In this document: positions 14,969 through 23,676 of the stretch, in pieces
How positions within the stretch are numbered: the stretch's first letter is position 1
How the letters are laid out: each line of letters opens with the position of its first letter
NCBI GenBank assembly: GCA_027067385.1
Contig: JAMOVV010000129.1
Coordinates: 1-32,443 of the forward strand
DNA length: 32,443 bases
Source: Desulfarculaceae bacterium
Lineage (GTDB): Bacteria > Desulfobacterota > Desulfarculia > Desulfarculales > Desulfarculaceae
Reading direction: 5' to 3'
Made by a program: the position numbers and the translations under genes
The notes under the pieces: model-generated
What the model was told of the DNA's origin: nothing
The model's input: the letters and a program-made list of their open reading frames with translations, nothing else
The model's database searches: none

Positions 14969-15793
14969 TCATGCCGGGATACCGGTGTCGGCCGGGCGCA
15001 CCGCGTCCACCGGCGGACCGGCCCGGCGCATGAGATCGCGCTCCACCAGGTTCAGGAAGTCCTGGCGGAAAGAGTCCATCTCGGCTTCGAGCACCTGGAG
15101 GCGGCGGTTGAAGTGGTTGTAGAAAACCACCGCCGGGATGGCGGCGAACAGGCCGGTGGCCGTGGCCACCAGGGCCTCGGCGATACCCGGGGCCACCGTG
15201 GCCAGGTTGGCCACCTTGGCCACGCCGATGGAACGGAACGAGTCCATGATGCCCCACACCGTACCGAACAGGCCGATGAAGGGGGCGGTGTTGGCGCAGG
15301 TGGCCAGGAAGGTCACCGCCCGGCCCAGCCGGGTCATCTCCGAGGCCTGGCCGCGGTTGAGCGCCCGCTGCAGGTTCTGCATCACCCCGCTGGCCAGGGC
15401 CCCGCGATCGTCGGTACCCAGGCGCATCACCTTGCCCAACTCGGCGAAACCGAGCCGGAAGATAGTGGCCAACGGGCTGGCGTCCAGGTGGCGGGTCTGC
15501 TGCTTGGCCACCGACAGCGAGCCGGCGTGCCAGAAGACCTCCTCGAAATCGGCGTTCTGGCGGCGGGCGTCGCTGAGCACCTTGAACTTGCTGATGATTA
15601 CCGCCCAGCTCATCAGGGAGAACAAAATCAGGATAACCAGCACCAGTTGGACCACCCAGCTGGCGCCGAGCACCATTTCCCAGATGTCGGCGGCCGACTC
15701 ACCGCCGGAGGTGGCCGCCTGGGCCGCCGAGGCGGCGCCCATGGTCAAGGTGATGGTCAATGCCGTGCAAAATAACGAGATGTTGTGGCGCAT
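14969..15793 (-). CDS. tolQ: TolQ (ExbB/MotA family) with N-terminal signal-like extension
   Basis: The protein has 274 residues from the ATG at 15793. This start is chosen because a strong promoter at 15840-15868 lies between it and the in-frame GTG at 15877. The ExbB/TolQ core has membrane helices at about residues 45-70 (WVVQLVLVILILFSLMSWAVIISKF), 155-180 (TFLATCANTAPFIGLFGTVWGIM) and 195-225 (APGIAEALVATATGLFAAIPAVVFYN); the last two are the proton-channel helices. Before the core lies a signal-peptide-like segment ending GAASAAQAA, which E. coli TolQ lacks but some ExbB proteins have. First gene of tolQRAB-pal-cpoB. Confidence 0.92.
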   Translation of the reverse strand: MRHNISLFCTALTITLTMGAASAAQAATSGGESAADIWEMVLGASWVVQLVLVILILFSLMSWAVIISKFKVLSDARRQNADFEEVFWHAGSLSVAKQQTRHLDASPLATIFRLGFAELGKVMRLGTDDRGALASGVMQNLQRALNRGQASEMTRLGRAVTFLATCANTAPFIGLFGTVWGIMDSFRSIGVAKVANLATVAPGIAEALVATATGLFAAIPAVVFYNHFNRRLQVLEAEMDSFRQDFLNLVERDLMRRAGPPVDAVRPADTGIPA

Positions 15794-15839
15794 TATGTAC
15801 TGATCCGCTTGGGGGAGTAGATTTTTAGCCACTAGCCGG

Positions 15840-15868
15840 AATATATCCACAGGTACTATATAAGTCAA
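15840..15868 (-). promoter_or_regulatory. Sigma-70-type promoter of the tol operon
   Basis: On the minus strand TTGACT (15868-15863) and TATATT (15845-15840) are separated by exactly 17 bases, with an AT-rich spacer that stands out in this GC-rich region. Transcription would start about 40 bases before the tolQ ATG at 15793. Confidence 0.8.
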
Positions 15869-15931
15869 GAAAGGCACTACTCCTACTGCATGAGGACGTC
15901 CCAGGGCGTGAAAAATTACCAGCCGCCCCCA

Positions 15932-17032
15932 TCATTTCTTACGAGGGATCACCAGGCGCTGGCCGGGGAAGATATGGCTGCCGCCCAGGCGGTTGGCCCG
16001 GCGCAGCTCCCGGACGCTGGACCCGGTGCGGTGGGCGATGAGGCTCAGGGTGTCGCCGGGCTTCACCACCCACTCGGCCTTCTTGGGAGGCGGGGCCATT
16101 TTGGTGCGTTTGAGCCGGCTCATCAGCCCGGCCGCCTTGCCCGGCGGCACCCGCAGGCGGTGGCTGCCGGCGGGCAGGTAATACCCCCGGATGGCCGGGT
16201 TGAGCTCCTTGAGCTGGTGAAAGCTGATGCCGCAGGCCCGGGCCAGGTCACGCAGGTGCACCGGCCGCTTGAGATTGATGCGGGCCACTTGGCTCGGCAC
16301 CGGGGCGTAGAGCCGCCGGCGCGGCAGGTGGTAGCCGTAGCGCTTGGGATTTGACAGGATGATCTTGGCCGCGGCGATGCGGAAGATATAGCGCCGGGTC
16401 TCCAGGGGCAGGTGTAGTTGGTAGTAGTCCCGGGTGCCTTGCTCCTTGATTTCGCGCCGCACCCGCCGCTCGCCGCAGTTGTAGGCGGCCATGGCCAGCG
16501 ACCAGCTCTTAAACTCCTGGTGCAGCTCCTTGAGATAGGCCAGGGCGGCGGCGGTGGATTTCTCCGGGTCCAGGCGGTCGTCGAACCAGCGGTTGCGCCG
16601 CAGGCCGTAGCGCCGCCCGGTGCCGGCGATAAACTGCCAGGGCCCCACCGCCCCGGCCGAGGAGCGGATACGGGTGATGAGCGAGCTCTCGGCCACGGCC
16701 AGGTACTTGAGGTCGTCGGGCATGCCGGCCGCCTTGAGCCGGCGCGAGATGTAGGGGAAATAGCGCGCCGCCCGCTTGAGCCACATCACCACCTGGGCGG
16801 TGTCGTTGACCGCGATGGTGAACTCGCGGTCCAGGCGCTCGGCCACCATGCGGTCGTGCAAGGGCATGGGCTCGCCGCAAAGAGTCACCTTGGACGGGGG
16901 GGACGGCAGGTAGCGCACCGGTGCGGCCGCCGGCTTTTTGGCCGGCGCCTTCCTGGCCGGTGCGGCCGCCAGTCTGGCGGCGGTGAGCAGAACCATGGCC
17001 ATGACCAGTATCATCGCCCCTATGCGCCGCAT
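15932..17032 (-). CDS. MltD-like membrane/periplasmic lytic transglycosylase with LysM
   Basis: The 366-residue protein has a signal peptide (VMAMVLLTAARLAAA) and a basic Ala/Pro linker. A family-1 (Slt-like) transglycosylase domain follows at about residues 90-230, with catalytic Glu115 in YLAVAESSLITRIRSSAGAVGPWQF and the later AMAAYNCGERRV motif. One LysM domain at the C-terminus (WVVKPGDTLSLIAHRTGSS, about 320-364) binds peptidoglycan. It cleaves glycan strands to 1,6-anhydro products. E. coli MltD is a lipoprotein with more LysM units; here no lipobox Cys is seen. The ATG overlaps the thiL stop by one base (TGATG), so the two are coupled. Confidence 0.9.
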   Translation of the reverse strand: MRRIGAMILVMAMVLLTAARLAAAPARKAPAKKPAAAPVRYLPSPPSKVTLCGEPMPLHDRMVAERLDREFTIAVNDTAQVVMWLKRAARYFPYISRRLKAAGMPDDLKYLAVAESSLITRIRSSAGAVGPWQFIAGTGRRYGLRRNRWFDDRLDPEKSTAAALAYLKELHQEFKSWSLAMAAYNCGERRVRREIKEQGTRDYYQLHLPLETRRYIFRIAAAKIILSNPKRYGYHLPRRRLYAPVPSQVARINLKRPVHLRDLARACGISFHQLKELNPAIRGYYLPAGSHRLRVPPGKAAGLMSRLKRTKMAPPPKKAEWVVKPGDTLSLIAHRTGSSVRELRRANRLGGSHIFPGQRLVIPRKK

Positions 17033-18039
17033 CAGCTCTCCCCTGGTTTGAAGTGATCAAAACCGGCCATGGTTATGTCCACGGCCCGGCCGTCGGCCCT
17101 GATGAGCCTTACCCCTTCGCCGGCGGTGATCTCCCCCACCCGGGTCACCGGCAGGCCGCCGGCGGCTTGGGCCACTGCGGCGGTGATGGCCGGCAGGTCG
17201 GCCGGGTCACAGGTGAACAGCAGCTCGAAGTCCTCACCACCGCTCAGCGCCCAGGCCAAGGGGTCGGCTCCCAGTTCCCCGGCCGCCCGGGACGTGGCCG
17301 CCGAGATGGGCAACCGGCCGGCTTGCACCGTGGCTCCTACCTGCCCGGCCGCCGCCAGCCGGGCCAGGTCCGAGGCGATGCCGTCGGACACATCCATCAT
17401 GGCATGCACCAGGCCGCCGTGGGCCAGGGCCCGGCCCGCCGCCAGGCGGGGCTGGGGCCGCAGGTGGGCCGCGGCCACCTCGGGCGCGCCGGCCGCCGAC
17501 CGGCCCGCGGCCAACCAGGCCAGCCCGGCGGCGGCGGCCCCCAGCCAACCGGTGACGCATACTGCGTCACCGGGCCGGGCCCCGTCACGGGTGACCGGCC
17601 CGGCCCCGGCGGCCTCACCGATTAGGCAGAGGTTGATGGTCACCACCGGCGCGGCCGTGGTGTCGCCGCCGGCCAGGACCAGGCCGTGCTCGCGCCCCAG
17701 GGCCAGCATACCATCGATGAGCTCTTGCACGAAACGGCGCCGGGGCGGTGGGGGTAGGCCCAGGGAGAGCAGGCCCCAGCGGGGTACGGCGCCCATGGCG
17801 GCCAGGTCGCTGAGGTTGGCGGCCATGGCCCGGTGTCCCAGGTCGCCGCCGGAGGTGTAGTCGAGGTTGAAGTGAACCCCTTGGACCAGCAGGTCGGTGG
17901 TTACCAGCCAGGTGGCCTGGCCGGCGGCGATCACCGCCGCGTCGTCGCCGATGCCGGTGATCAACTCGCCGCCGGCCGGGCCCACCGCCCGGCTGATCAG
18001 CCTGATGATGGCCTCTTCGGTGAAAGGGGCCGAGGTCAA
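17032..18039 (-). CDS. thiL: Thiamine-monophosphate kinase
   Basis: The 335-residue protein phosphorylates thiamine monophosphate to the active diphosphate. Family marks include GIGDDAAV near residue 30, TTDLLVQGVHFNLDY, HRAMAANLSDLAAMGA, AGGDTT and the late MDVSDGIASDLARLA and WALSGGEDFELLF blocks. The start is TTG at 18039, six bases after AGGAG; no ATG fits. An Ala/Gly-rich insert near residues 155-185 reflects GC-rich drift. It lies between ndk and the lytic transglycosylase; this is not a thiamine operon, so the grouping is probably only transcriptional. Confidence 0.93.
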   Translation of the reverse strand: MTSAPFTEEAIIRLISRAVGPAGGELITGIGDDAAVIAAGQATWLVTTDLLVQGVHFNLDYTSGGDLGHRAMAANLSDLAAMGAVPRWGLLSLGLPPPPRRRFVQELIDGMLALGREHGLVLAGGDTTAAPVVTINLCLIGEAAGAGPVTRDGARPGDAVCVTGWLGAAAAGLAWLAAGRSAAGAPEVAAAHLRPQPRLAAGRALAHGGLVHAMMDVSDGIASDLARLAAAGQVGATVQAGRLPISAATSRAAGELGADPLAWALSGGEDFELLFTCDPADLPAITAAVAQAAGGLPVTRVGEITAGEGVRLIRADGRAVDITMAGFDHFKPGES

Positions 18040-18048
18040 TACACGCTC

Positions 18049-18510
18049 CTAACGTTCGTCGGCGGCGTACTGGTAGGCCAGCAGGGCCGGCTCATAGCTG
18101 AATAGTTCGTCCGGGTCGAAGAAACGGGCCACCTCTTGAGCCGCGGTCTCCACCGAGTCGCTGGCGTGCACCAGGTTGGCCTGCATGCTCATGCCCAGGT
18201 CGCCGCGGATGGTACCCGGCGCGGCTTGGCGGCTGTTGGTCACGCCGCAGAGGCTGCGGCAGACGGCCACCGCCTCCAACCCCTCCAGGCACAGGGCGAT
18301 GACCGGGGTGCGGCTCATGAACTCGGTGATGGTGGGGAAAAAGGGCTTGTCGGCCAGGTGGCTGTAGTGCTCGCGCAATAACTGGTCGTCGAGCTGGATC
18401 ATCTTGATACCGGCGATCTTGAGCCCCTTTTGCTCAAAGCGGGATAGTACCTCGCCGGCCAGGCCGCGGGCCAGGGCGTCGGGCTTGATGAGAATGAGAG
18501 TGCGTTCCAC
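18049..18510 (-). CDS. ndk: Nucleoside diphosphate kinase
   Basis: The 153-residue protein balances nucleoside triphosphate pools through a phospho-histidine intermediate. ERTLILIKPDALARGLAGEV opens it, and the active-site block NLVHASDS places the catalytic His at residue 115. The GTIRGDLGMSMQ nucleotide-binding segment precedes it. The length is slightly above the usual 140, owing to a C-terminal EPALLAYQYAADER tail. It sits nine bases upstream of thiL on the same strand. Confidence 0.95.
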   Translation of the reverse strand: MERTLILIKPDALARGLAGEVLSRFEQKGLKIAGIKMIQLDDQLLREHYSHLADKPFFPTITEFMSRTPVIALCLEGLEAVAVCRSLCGVTNSRQAAPGTIRGDLGMSMQANLVHASDSVETAAQEVARFFDPDELFSYEPALLAYQYAADER

Positions 18511-18575
18511 GGTTTAGCAAGTCCTTTCCGAATTGCAATTTGATTGCGGTTGTAGGTGCCTGGCGGCCGGGCCGA

Positions 18576-18995
18576 CTAGGGCTCGGCTTGGTCGCCGCCG
18601 GGCTGGCCGCGCCAGCGATCCAGGCGCTCGAAACCGTTGGCGATGGCCTTGGCCAAGGACGGCATGTCCAGGGGCTTGGTGAAGTAGTCGTCAAACCCCG
18701 CCTCCCGGCAGCGTACCACCTCGAACAGGGAGACGTAACCGGTCATGGCGTAAAGCACGGTCACCGGGTAGCGGTCGCGGATTAGGCGGCACAGCTCCAC
18801 CCCGCTCACCCCGGGCATCTTCAGGTCCAACAGGGCCAGGCCGATGCGACCGCTGGCCATAGCGCCCAAGGCCCCTTCGGCGTCGGCCGCGGTGACCACC
18901 TGGTAGTTGAGCAGCTCCAGGGCGTCTTTCATCAAGGTGCGAATGGCGGCCTCGTCGTCGACCACCAGTATTTGCCGGTCCCTAGATTGTTCCAT
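18576..18995 (-). CDS. Single-domain CheY-like response regulator
   Basis: The 139-residue protein is a receiver domain with no output domain. All key residues are present: Asp13-Asp14 in the acidic pocket, phosphoacceptor Asp57 in LALLDLKMPG, Thr85 and Lys107 in FTKPLD. The start at 18995 is chosen over 19040 because the predicted promoter's -10 box (19049-19054) would place transcription start near the upstream codon. No histidine kinase is nearby, so its partner is unknown; the SGVELCRLIR helix resembles response regulators that relay phosphoryl groups. The C-terminus is a short charged tail. Confidence 0.88.
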   Translation of the reverse strand: MEQSRDRQILVVDDEAAIRTLMKDALELLNYQVVTAADAEGALGAMASGRIGLALLDLKMPGVSGVELCRLIRDRYPVTVLYAMTGYVSLFEVVRCREAGFDDYFTKPLDMPSLAKAIANGFERLDRWRGQPGGDQAEP

Positions 18996-19036
18996 GACGC
19001 CTAACTGGTTTTCCTTTCGTTGGTTGGTTTCGGCCC

Positions 19037-19077
19037 ACAAGTACTTGTAATTTCCCAGACACGGCCCACGTTGTCAA
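19037..19077 (-). promoter_or_regulatory. Promoter and palindrome upstream of the response regulator
   Basis: On the minus strand TTGACA (19077-19072) and GAAATT (19054-19049) are 17 bases apart. The perfect 12-base palindrome ACAAGTACTTGT (19037-19048) follows the -10 box directly, around the likely transcription start, where a repressor could bind. This promoter is back to back with that of the zinc operon. Confidence 0.6.
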
Positions 19078-19090
19078 TGCGACCCTGGGG

Positions 19091-19118
19091 TTGACATTCA
19101 GGTATTACAAAGTAATAT
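19091..19118 (+). promoter_or_regulatory. Promoter and palindromic operator of the zinc operon
   Basis: TTGACA (19091-19096) and TAATAT (19113-19118) are spaced by 16 bases. The inverted repeat TATTAC-AAA-GTAATA (19103-19117) covers the 3' part of the spacer and most of the -10 box. It does not look like a typical Fur or Zur box, from memory. A ribbon-helix-helix dimer, such as the product of the next gene, is the obvious candidate binder. Confidence 0.7.
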
Positions 19119-19150
19119 TCAGTTATGCAAATTAATCACGGGGAGAGGCG

Positions 19151-19438
19151 ATGAAGCGAGCCAAGGACGAGATCATGACCTTCAAGGTCGACGGCCCACT
19201 GGCCGCGGCCCTGCGATCGATTCCCAACCGTTCGGAGTTCATCCGTTCGGCGGTCTCGGCGGCCCTGGAGGGGGTATGCCCCCTGTGCCAGGGCACCGGC
19301 ACCCTCACCATGGATCAGAAGCGTCACTGGGAGGCCTTTTCCCAGACGCACCAGTTGGCCGAGTGCGACCAGTGCAGCGCCATGCACCTGGTCTGCCGGG
19401 GCCAGGAGGCGGGTCATCATGACGACGGCACCCACTAA
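19151..19438 (+). CDS. RHH regulator with Cys/His-rich tail, putative zinc sensor of the znu operon
   Basis: The 95-residue protein has two parts. Residues 6-40 form a ribbon-helix-helix fold: strand EIMTFKVDG, helix PLAAALRSI, turn PNRSE, helix FIRSAVSAALEG. Residues 41-90 hold five Cys (43 and 46 in CPLC, 72 and 75 in CDQC, 82) and several His (59, 67, 79, 89, 90), enough for one or two metal sites. GGGGAG precedes the ATG. The gene overlaps znuA by 20 bases, so it is co-expressed with a zinc importer. Inference: a metal-responsive repressor or activator of its own operon, analogous in logic to NikR but with a different metal domain. Not a Zur family protein. Confidence 0.7.
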   Translation: MKRAKDEIMTFKVDGPLAAALRSIPNRSEFIRSAVSAALEGVCPLCQGTGTLTMDQKRHWEAFSQTHQLAECDQCSAMHLVCRGQEAGHHDDGTH

Positions 19439-20315
19439 AACGCTGGCCGTCGCGGCCGGCTGGCTGGCCGTGGTTTTGGGCCTGGCGGTGCTGCTGCCGT
19501 CGTCGCCGGCGGCGGCCGCGCCGCGGCTGGTGGCCTACGCCTCGGTGGCGCCGGTGGCCTTCTTGGTGCAGCGGGTGGGCGGCGACCGGGTCCAGGCGCG
19601 CAGCCTGCTGCGTCCCGGCCAGGAGCCCCACGGCTTTGAGCCCACCCCGCGCCAGGTGGCTCGCCTGGGCGAGGCCCGGGTCTACTTCTCCATCGGTCTG
19701 CCCTTTGAGGCGGCCATGCTCCGGCGGCTCCAGGCGGCCAACCCCGGCCTGCGGGTGGTGGCCGCCGACGCCGGGATTCACCGGCGCAGCGCCGATGGGC
19801 ATCATCCTGATCCCCACATCTGGCTCAGCCCCACCTTGGCCGCGCGCCTGGCGGCCAACATCGCCGCCGGGCTGACGGCGGTAGACCCGGCCGGCCGCTC
19901 GGCCTACCAAGCGGGCCTGGCCGCCCTGACCCGCGAGCTAAAGCAGGTGCGTCGCGACATCGCCCGGCGCCTGGCCCGGTTCAAGGGGCGCTCGGTGCTG
20001 GTCTACCACCCGGCCTTTGGCTACTTTCTCGGCGAGTTCGGCCTCAAGCAGATCGCGGTGCAAAACCAGGGCAAGGGGCCCGGGCCGCGCGGCCTGGCCC
20101 GGCTCATCGACCAGGCCAGACGCCAGGGGATACGGGTGATCTTTGTGCAGGCCCAGTTCCCCACCGCCACGGCCCACGCCCTGGCCCGGGCCACCGGCGC
20201 CCGGGTGGCGGCCCTGGACCCCTTGGCCGCCGACTACCTGGCCAACCTTAAGCGCATGGCCGAGCACATCGCCGCCGGCCTGGGCCGGCGCTCCCCGGCG
20301 GAGGGTCGGCCATGA
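19419..20315 (+). CDS. znuA: Zinc ABC transporter substrate-binding protein ZnuA
   Basis: The 298-residue protein has a signal peptide (GWLAVVLGLAVLLPSSPAAAA). It is a cluster A-I metal-binding protein: probable ligands are His71 in EPHGFEPT, His133 in DPHIWLSP, His197 in VYHPAFGYF and Asp267 in ALDPLAADY. A short His/Asp segment (ADGHHPDPH) takes the place of the long His-rich loop seen in many ZnuA proteins. AGGAGG precedes the ATG by nine bases, within the end of the regulator gene. It captures zinc in the periplasm and delivers it to ZnuB. Manganese or iron specificity cannot be excluded from sequence alone, but the three-His pattern favours zinc. Confidence 0.88.
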   Translation: MTTAPTKTLAVAAGWLAVVLGLAVLLPSSPAAAAPRLVAYASVAPVAFLVQRVGGDRVQARSLLRPGQEPHGFEPTPRQVARLGEARVYFSIGLPFEAAMLRRLQAANPGLRVVAADAGIHRRSADGHHPDPHIWLSPTLAARLAANIAAGLTAVDPAGRSAYQAGLAALTRELKQVRRDIARRLARFKGRSVLVYHPAFGYFLGEFGLKQIAVQNQGKGPGPRGLARLIDQARRQGIRVIFVQAQFPTATAHALARATGARVAALDPLAADYLANLKRMAEHIAAGLGRRSPAEGRP

Positions 20316-21076
20316 GCGCCCCGTCCGCCGCGGTGGAGATGGCAGGGGTGGACCTGCGCCTGGGCGGGGTGATGGTCCTGCGCCAGGTAAACCTCACCAT
20401 CGCCCAGGGGCAGTTCGCGGTGCTGGTGGGGCCCAACGGCGGGGGCAAGACCTCTTTGCTCAAGCTAATGTTGGGGCTGCTAACCCCCAGCCGGGGCCGG
20501 GTGAGGGTGTTGGGGGAGAGTCCCCGGCGGGCCCGCCGCCGGGTGGGCTACGTGCCCCAGCACCTACAGGTGGACCCCAGCTTCCCGGTGACCGTGCTCG
20601 ACGTGGTGCTGATGGGCCGCCTGGGGCGCACCAGCCCCTGGGGGGGCTACGGCAGGGCCGACCGCCAGCAGGCCCTGGCGGCCCTGGAGCACATGGACAT
20701 GGCCCCCCTGGCCGGCCGTTCCTTTGGCCAGCTCTCCGGCGGCCAGCGCCAGCGGGTGCTCATCGCGCGGGCCCTGGTGAGCCAGCCGGAGATGCTGCTA
20801 TTGGACGAGCCCTCGGCCGGCATGGACGTGGTGGGCGAGCACGAGCTCTTTGATCTCCTGGATCGCCTGCACCAGGACATCACCGTGGTGCTGGTCACCC
20901 ATGACCTGGGGTTCGTCTCCAGCCACTTTGCCGAGGCCATCTGCGTCAACCGCCAGGTGGTGATTCACCCCACCCGCGACCTGGGGCGCCAGGCCATCAG
21001 TGATCTCTACGGCCAGCCCATGCGCATGGTGCAACACCAGCACCACCTGCCGCTGCCCGGGGGTGAGCATGGCTGA
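20312..21076 (+). CDS. znuC: Zinc ABC transporter ATPase ZnuC
   Basis: The 254-residue ATPase drives metal import. It has Walker A GPNGGGKTS near residue 42, the Q-loop GYVPQHLQ, signature LSGGQRQRVLIARAL, Walker B LLLLDEPSAGMD and the switch His in LVTHDLGF. Its ATG overlaps the znuA stop, and its own stop overlaps znuB, so the three are tightly coupled. An oddity is a His-rich C-terminus (MVQHQHHLPLPGGEHG), which may add metal sensing or may be neutral. Confidence 0.93.
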   Translation: MSAPSAAVEMAGVDLRLGGVMVLRQVNLTIAQGQFAVLVGPNGGGKTSLLKLMLGLLTPSRGRVRVLGESPRRARRRVGYVPQHLQVDPSFPVTVLDVVLMGRLGRTSPWGGYGRADRQQALAALEHMDMAPLAGRSFGQLSGGQRQRVLIARALVSQPEMLLLDEPSAGMDVVGEHELFDLLDRLHQDITVVLVTHDLGFVSSHFAEAICVNRQVVIHPTRDLGRQAISDLYGQPMRMVQHQHHLPLPGGEHG

Positions 21077-21926
21077 GATGTGGCAGGCCCTGCTGAGCTA
21101 TCCCTTTTTGCAATACGCCCTGGCCGCCGGCCTGCTGGCCTCGGTGGCCTGCGGGGTGGTGGGCTCGTTGGTGGTGGCCCGGCGCATAACCTACCTGGCC
21201 GGCGCGGTGGCCCACGCGGTGCTGGGGGGCATGGGCGCGGCCCGCTACCTGCAGGTGGTGCACGGAATCACCTGGCTGACCCCCCTCACCGGCGCCCTGG
21301 CCGCCGCCTTGGCCGCCGCCGGGGTGATGGGCCTGGTGAGCCTCAAGGCCCGCCAGCGCGAGGACACGGTCATCGGGGCCATCTGGGCGGTGGGCATGGC
21401 GGTGGGCATTTTGTTCATCGCCGCCACCCCGGGCTACAGCGCCGACCTGATGGGCTATCTCTTTGGCAACATCCTCATGGTAACCCCGGGCAACCTGGGG
21501 CTCATGGCCGGCCTGGACGCGGTGGTGCTGCTTTTGGGCCTGGTGTTTTTCAAGCAACTCTTGGCGGTGTGCTTTGACGAGGAGTTCGCCGAGACCCGGG
21601 GGCTGCCGGTGCAGTGGCTCTACCTGCTGCTGCTGGGGCTCACCGCGCTCACCGTGGTCCTGCTGGTGAGCGTGGTGGGCATCGTCCTGGTCATCGCCCT
21701 GCTCACCCTGCCGGCGGCCATCGCCGGCCACCTGGCCCGCCGCCTGGCGACCATCATGGTGCTGGCCGTGGCCGCCTCCATGCTGATCACCAGCGGCGGC
21801 CTGGCCCTGAGCTACCGCGCCGATTGGCCGGCCGGGGCCACTATCGCCGCCCTGGCCGGGGCGGCCTACCTGGCCACCGCCCTGGGCGCGCGCCTGCTGG
21901 CCTGGCATCGACGGCGAGCCGCCTAG
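21069..21926 (+). CDS. znuB: Zinc ABC transporter permease ZnuB
   Basis: The 285-residue protein starts at the ATG at 21069, overlapping znuC by eight bases; GGGTGAG lies just before it. Longer in-frame upstream codons have no support. It has eight or so hydrophobic helices of the ABC-3 family, including FLQYALAAGLLASVACGVVGSLVVARR, YLAGAVAHAVLGG (the family AHAVLGG-like coupling segment), VIGAIWAVGMAVGILFI, and late LTVVLLVSVVGIVLVIALLTLPAAIAG. It forms the zinc channel with ZnuC. No gene for a periplasmic partner such as ZinT follows. Confidence 0.92.
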   Translation: MAEMWQALLSYPFLQYALAAGLLASVACGVVGSLVVARRITYLAGAVAHAVLGGMGAARYLQVVHGITWLTPLTGALAAALAAAGVMGLVSLKARQREDTVIGAIWAVGMAVGILFIAATPGYSADLMGYLFGNILMVTPGNLGLMAGLDAVVLLLGLVFFKQLLAVCFDEEFAETRGLPVQWLYLLLLGLTALTVVLLVSVVGIVLVIALLTLPAAIAGHLARRLATIMVLAVAASMLITSGGLALSYRADWPAGATIAALAGAAYLATALGARLLAWHRRRAA

Positions 21927-22036
21927 GACCAGGGCCTTGGCGGCAGGGCTCTAAGTCAAACTCCTGCTACCGATTTCGCACGCCGCTGGGATGACCGGTC
22001 TTGCCAGGAACCGAAAGTATTGTATTATTGGACTAA

Positions 22037-22063
22037 GGGGACCTGCGTCCCCGGTATGGGGAC
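22037..22063 (+). promoter_or_regulatory. Alternative hairpin in the leader of the sigma-54 activator gene
   Basis: GGGGAC (22037-22042) pairs with GTCCCC (22047-22052), and a second GGGGAC (22058-22063) could compete for the same partner. The hairpin ends eight bases before the likely start codon at 22071. It could hide or expose the ribosome-binding region, but no known riboswitch is recognised. Confidence 0.4.
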
Positions 22064-22070
22064 TCCAGGC

Positions 22071-23576
<1,506 letters not shown>

Positions 23577-23624
23577 ACCGGGGCCGCCGCCAATACGCCC
23601 GCCCCCAAGCGGGGCCCTTGTATT

Positions 23625-23653
23625 AAAAAAGCGGGGCCCCTTGGGGACCCCGC
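23625..23653 (-). terminator. Terminator of PEP-CTERM gene 1
   Basis: A GC-rich stem (GCGGGG/CCCCGC plus CCCC/GGGG) is followed on the minus strand by six T residues. It lies 24 bases after the stop of the first PEP-CTERM gene and may also slow the convergent sigma-54 activator transcript. Confidence 0.8.
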
Positions 23654-23676
23654 CGAGGTAACGGTAGGTGTGGCGC

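Noticed and set aside
15794-15877. Longer TolQ start at GTG 15877
   Set aside because: The TTGACT-N17-TATATT promoter lies downstream of it, so the transcript would not contain this codon.
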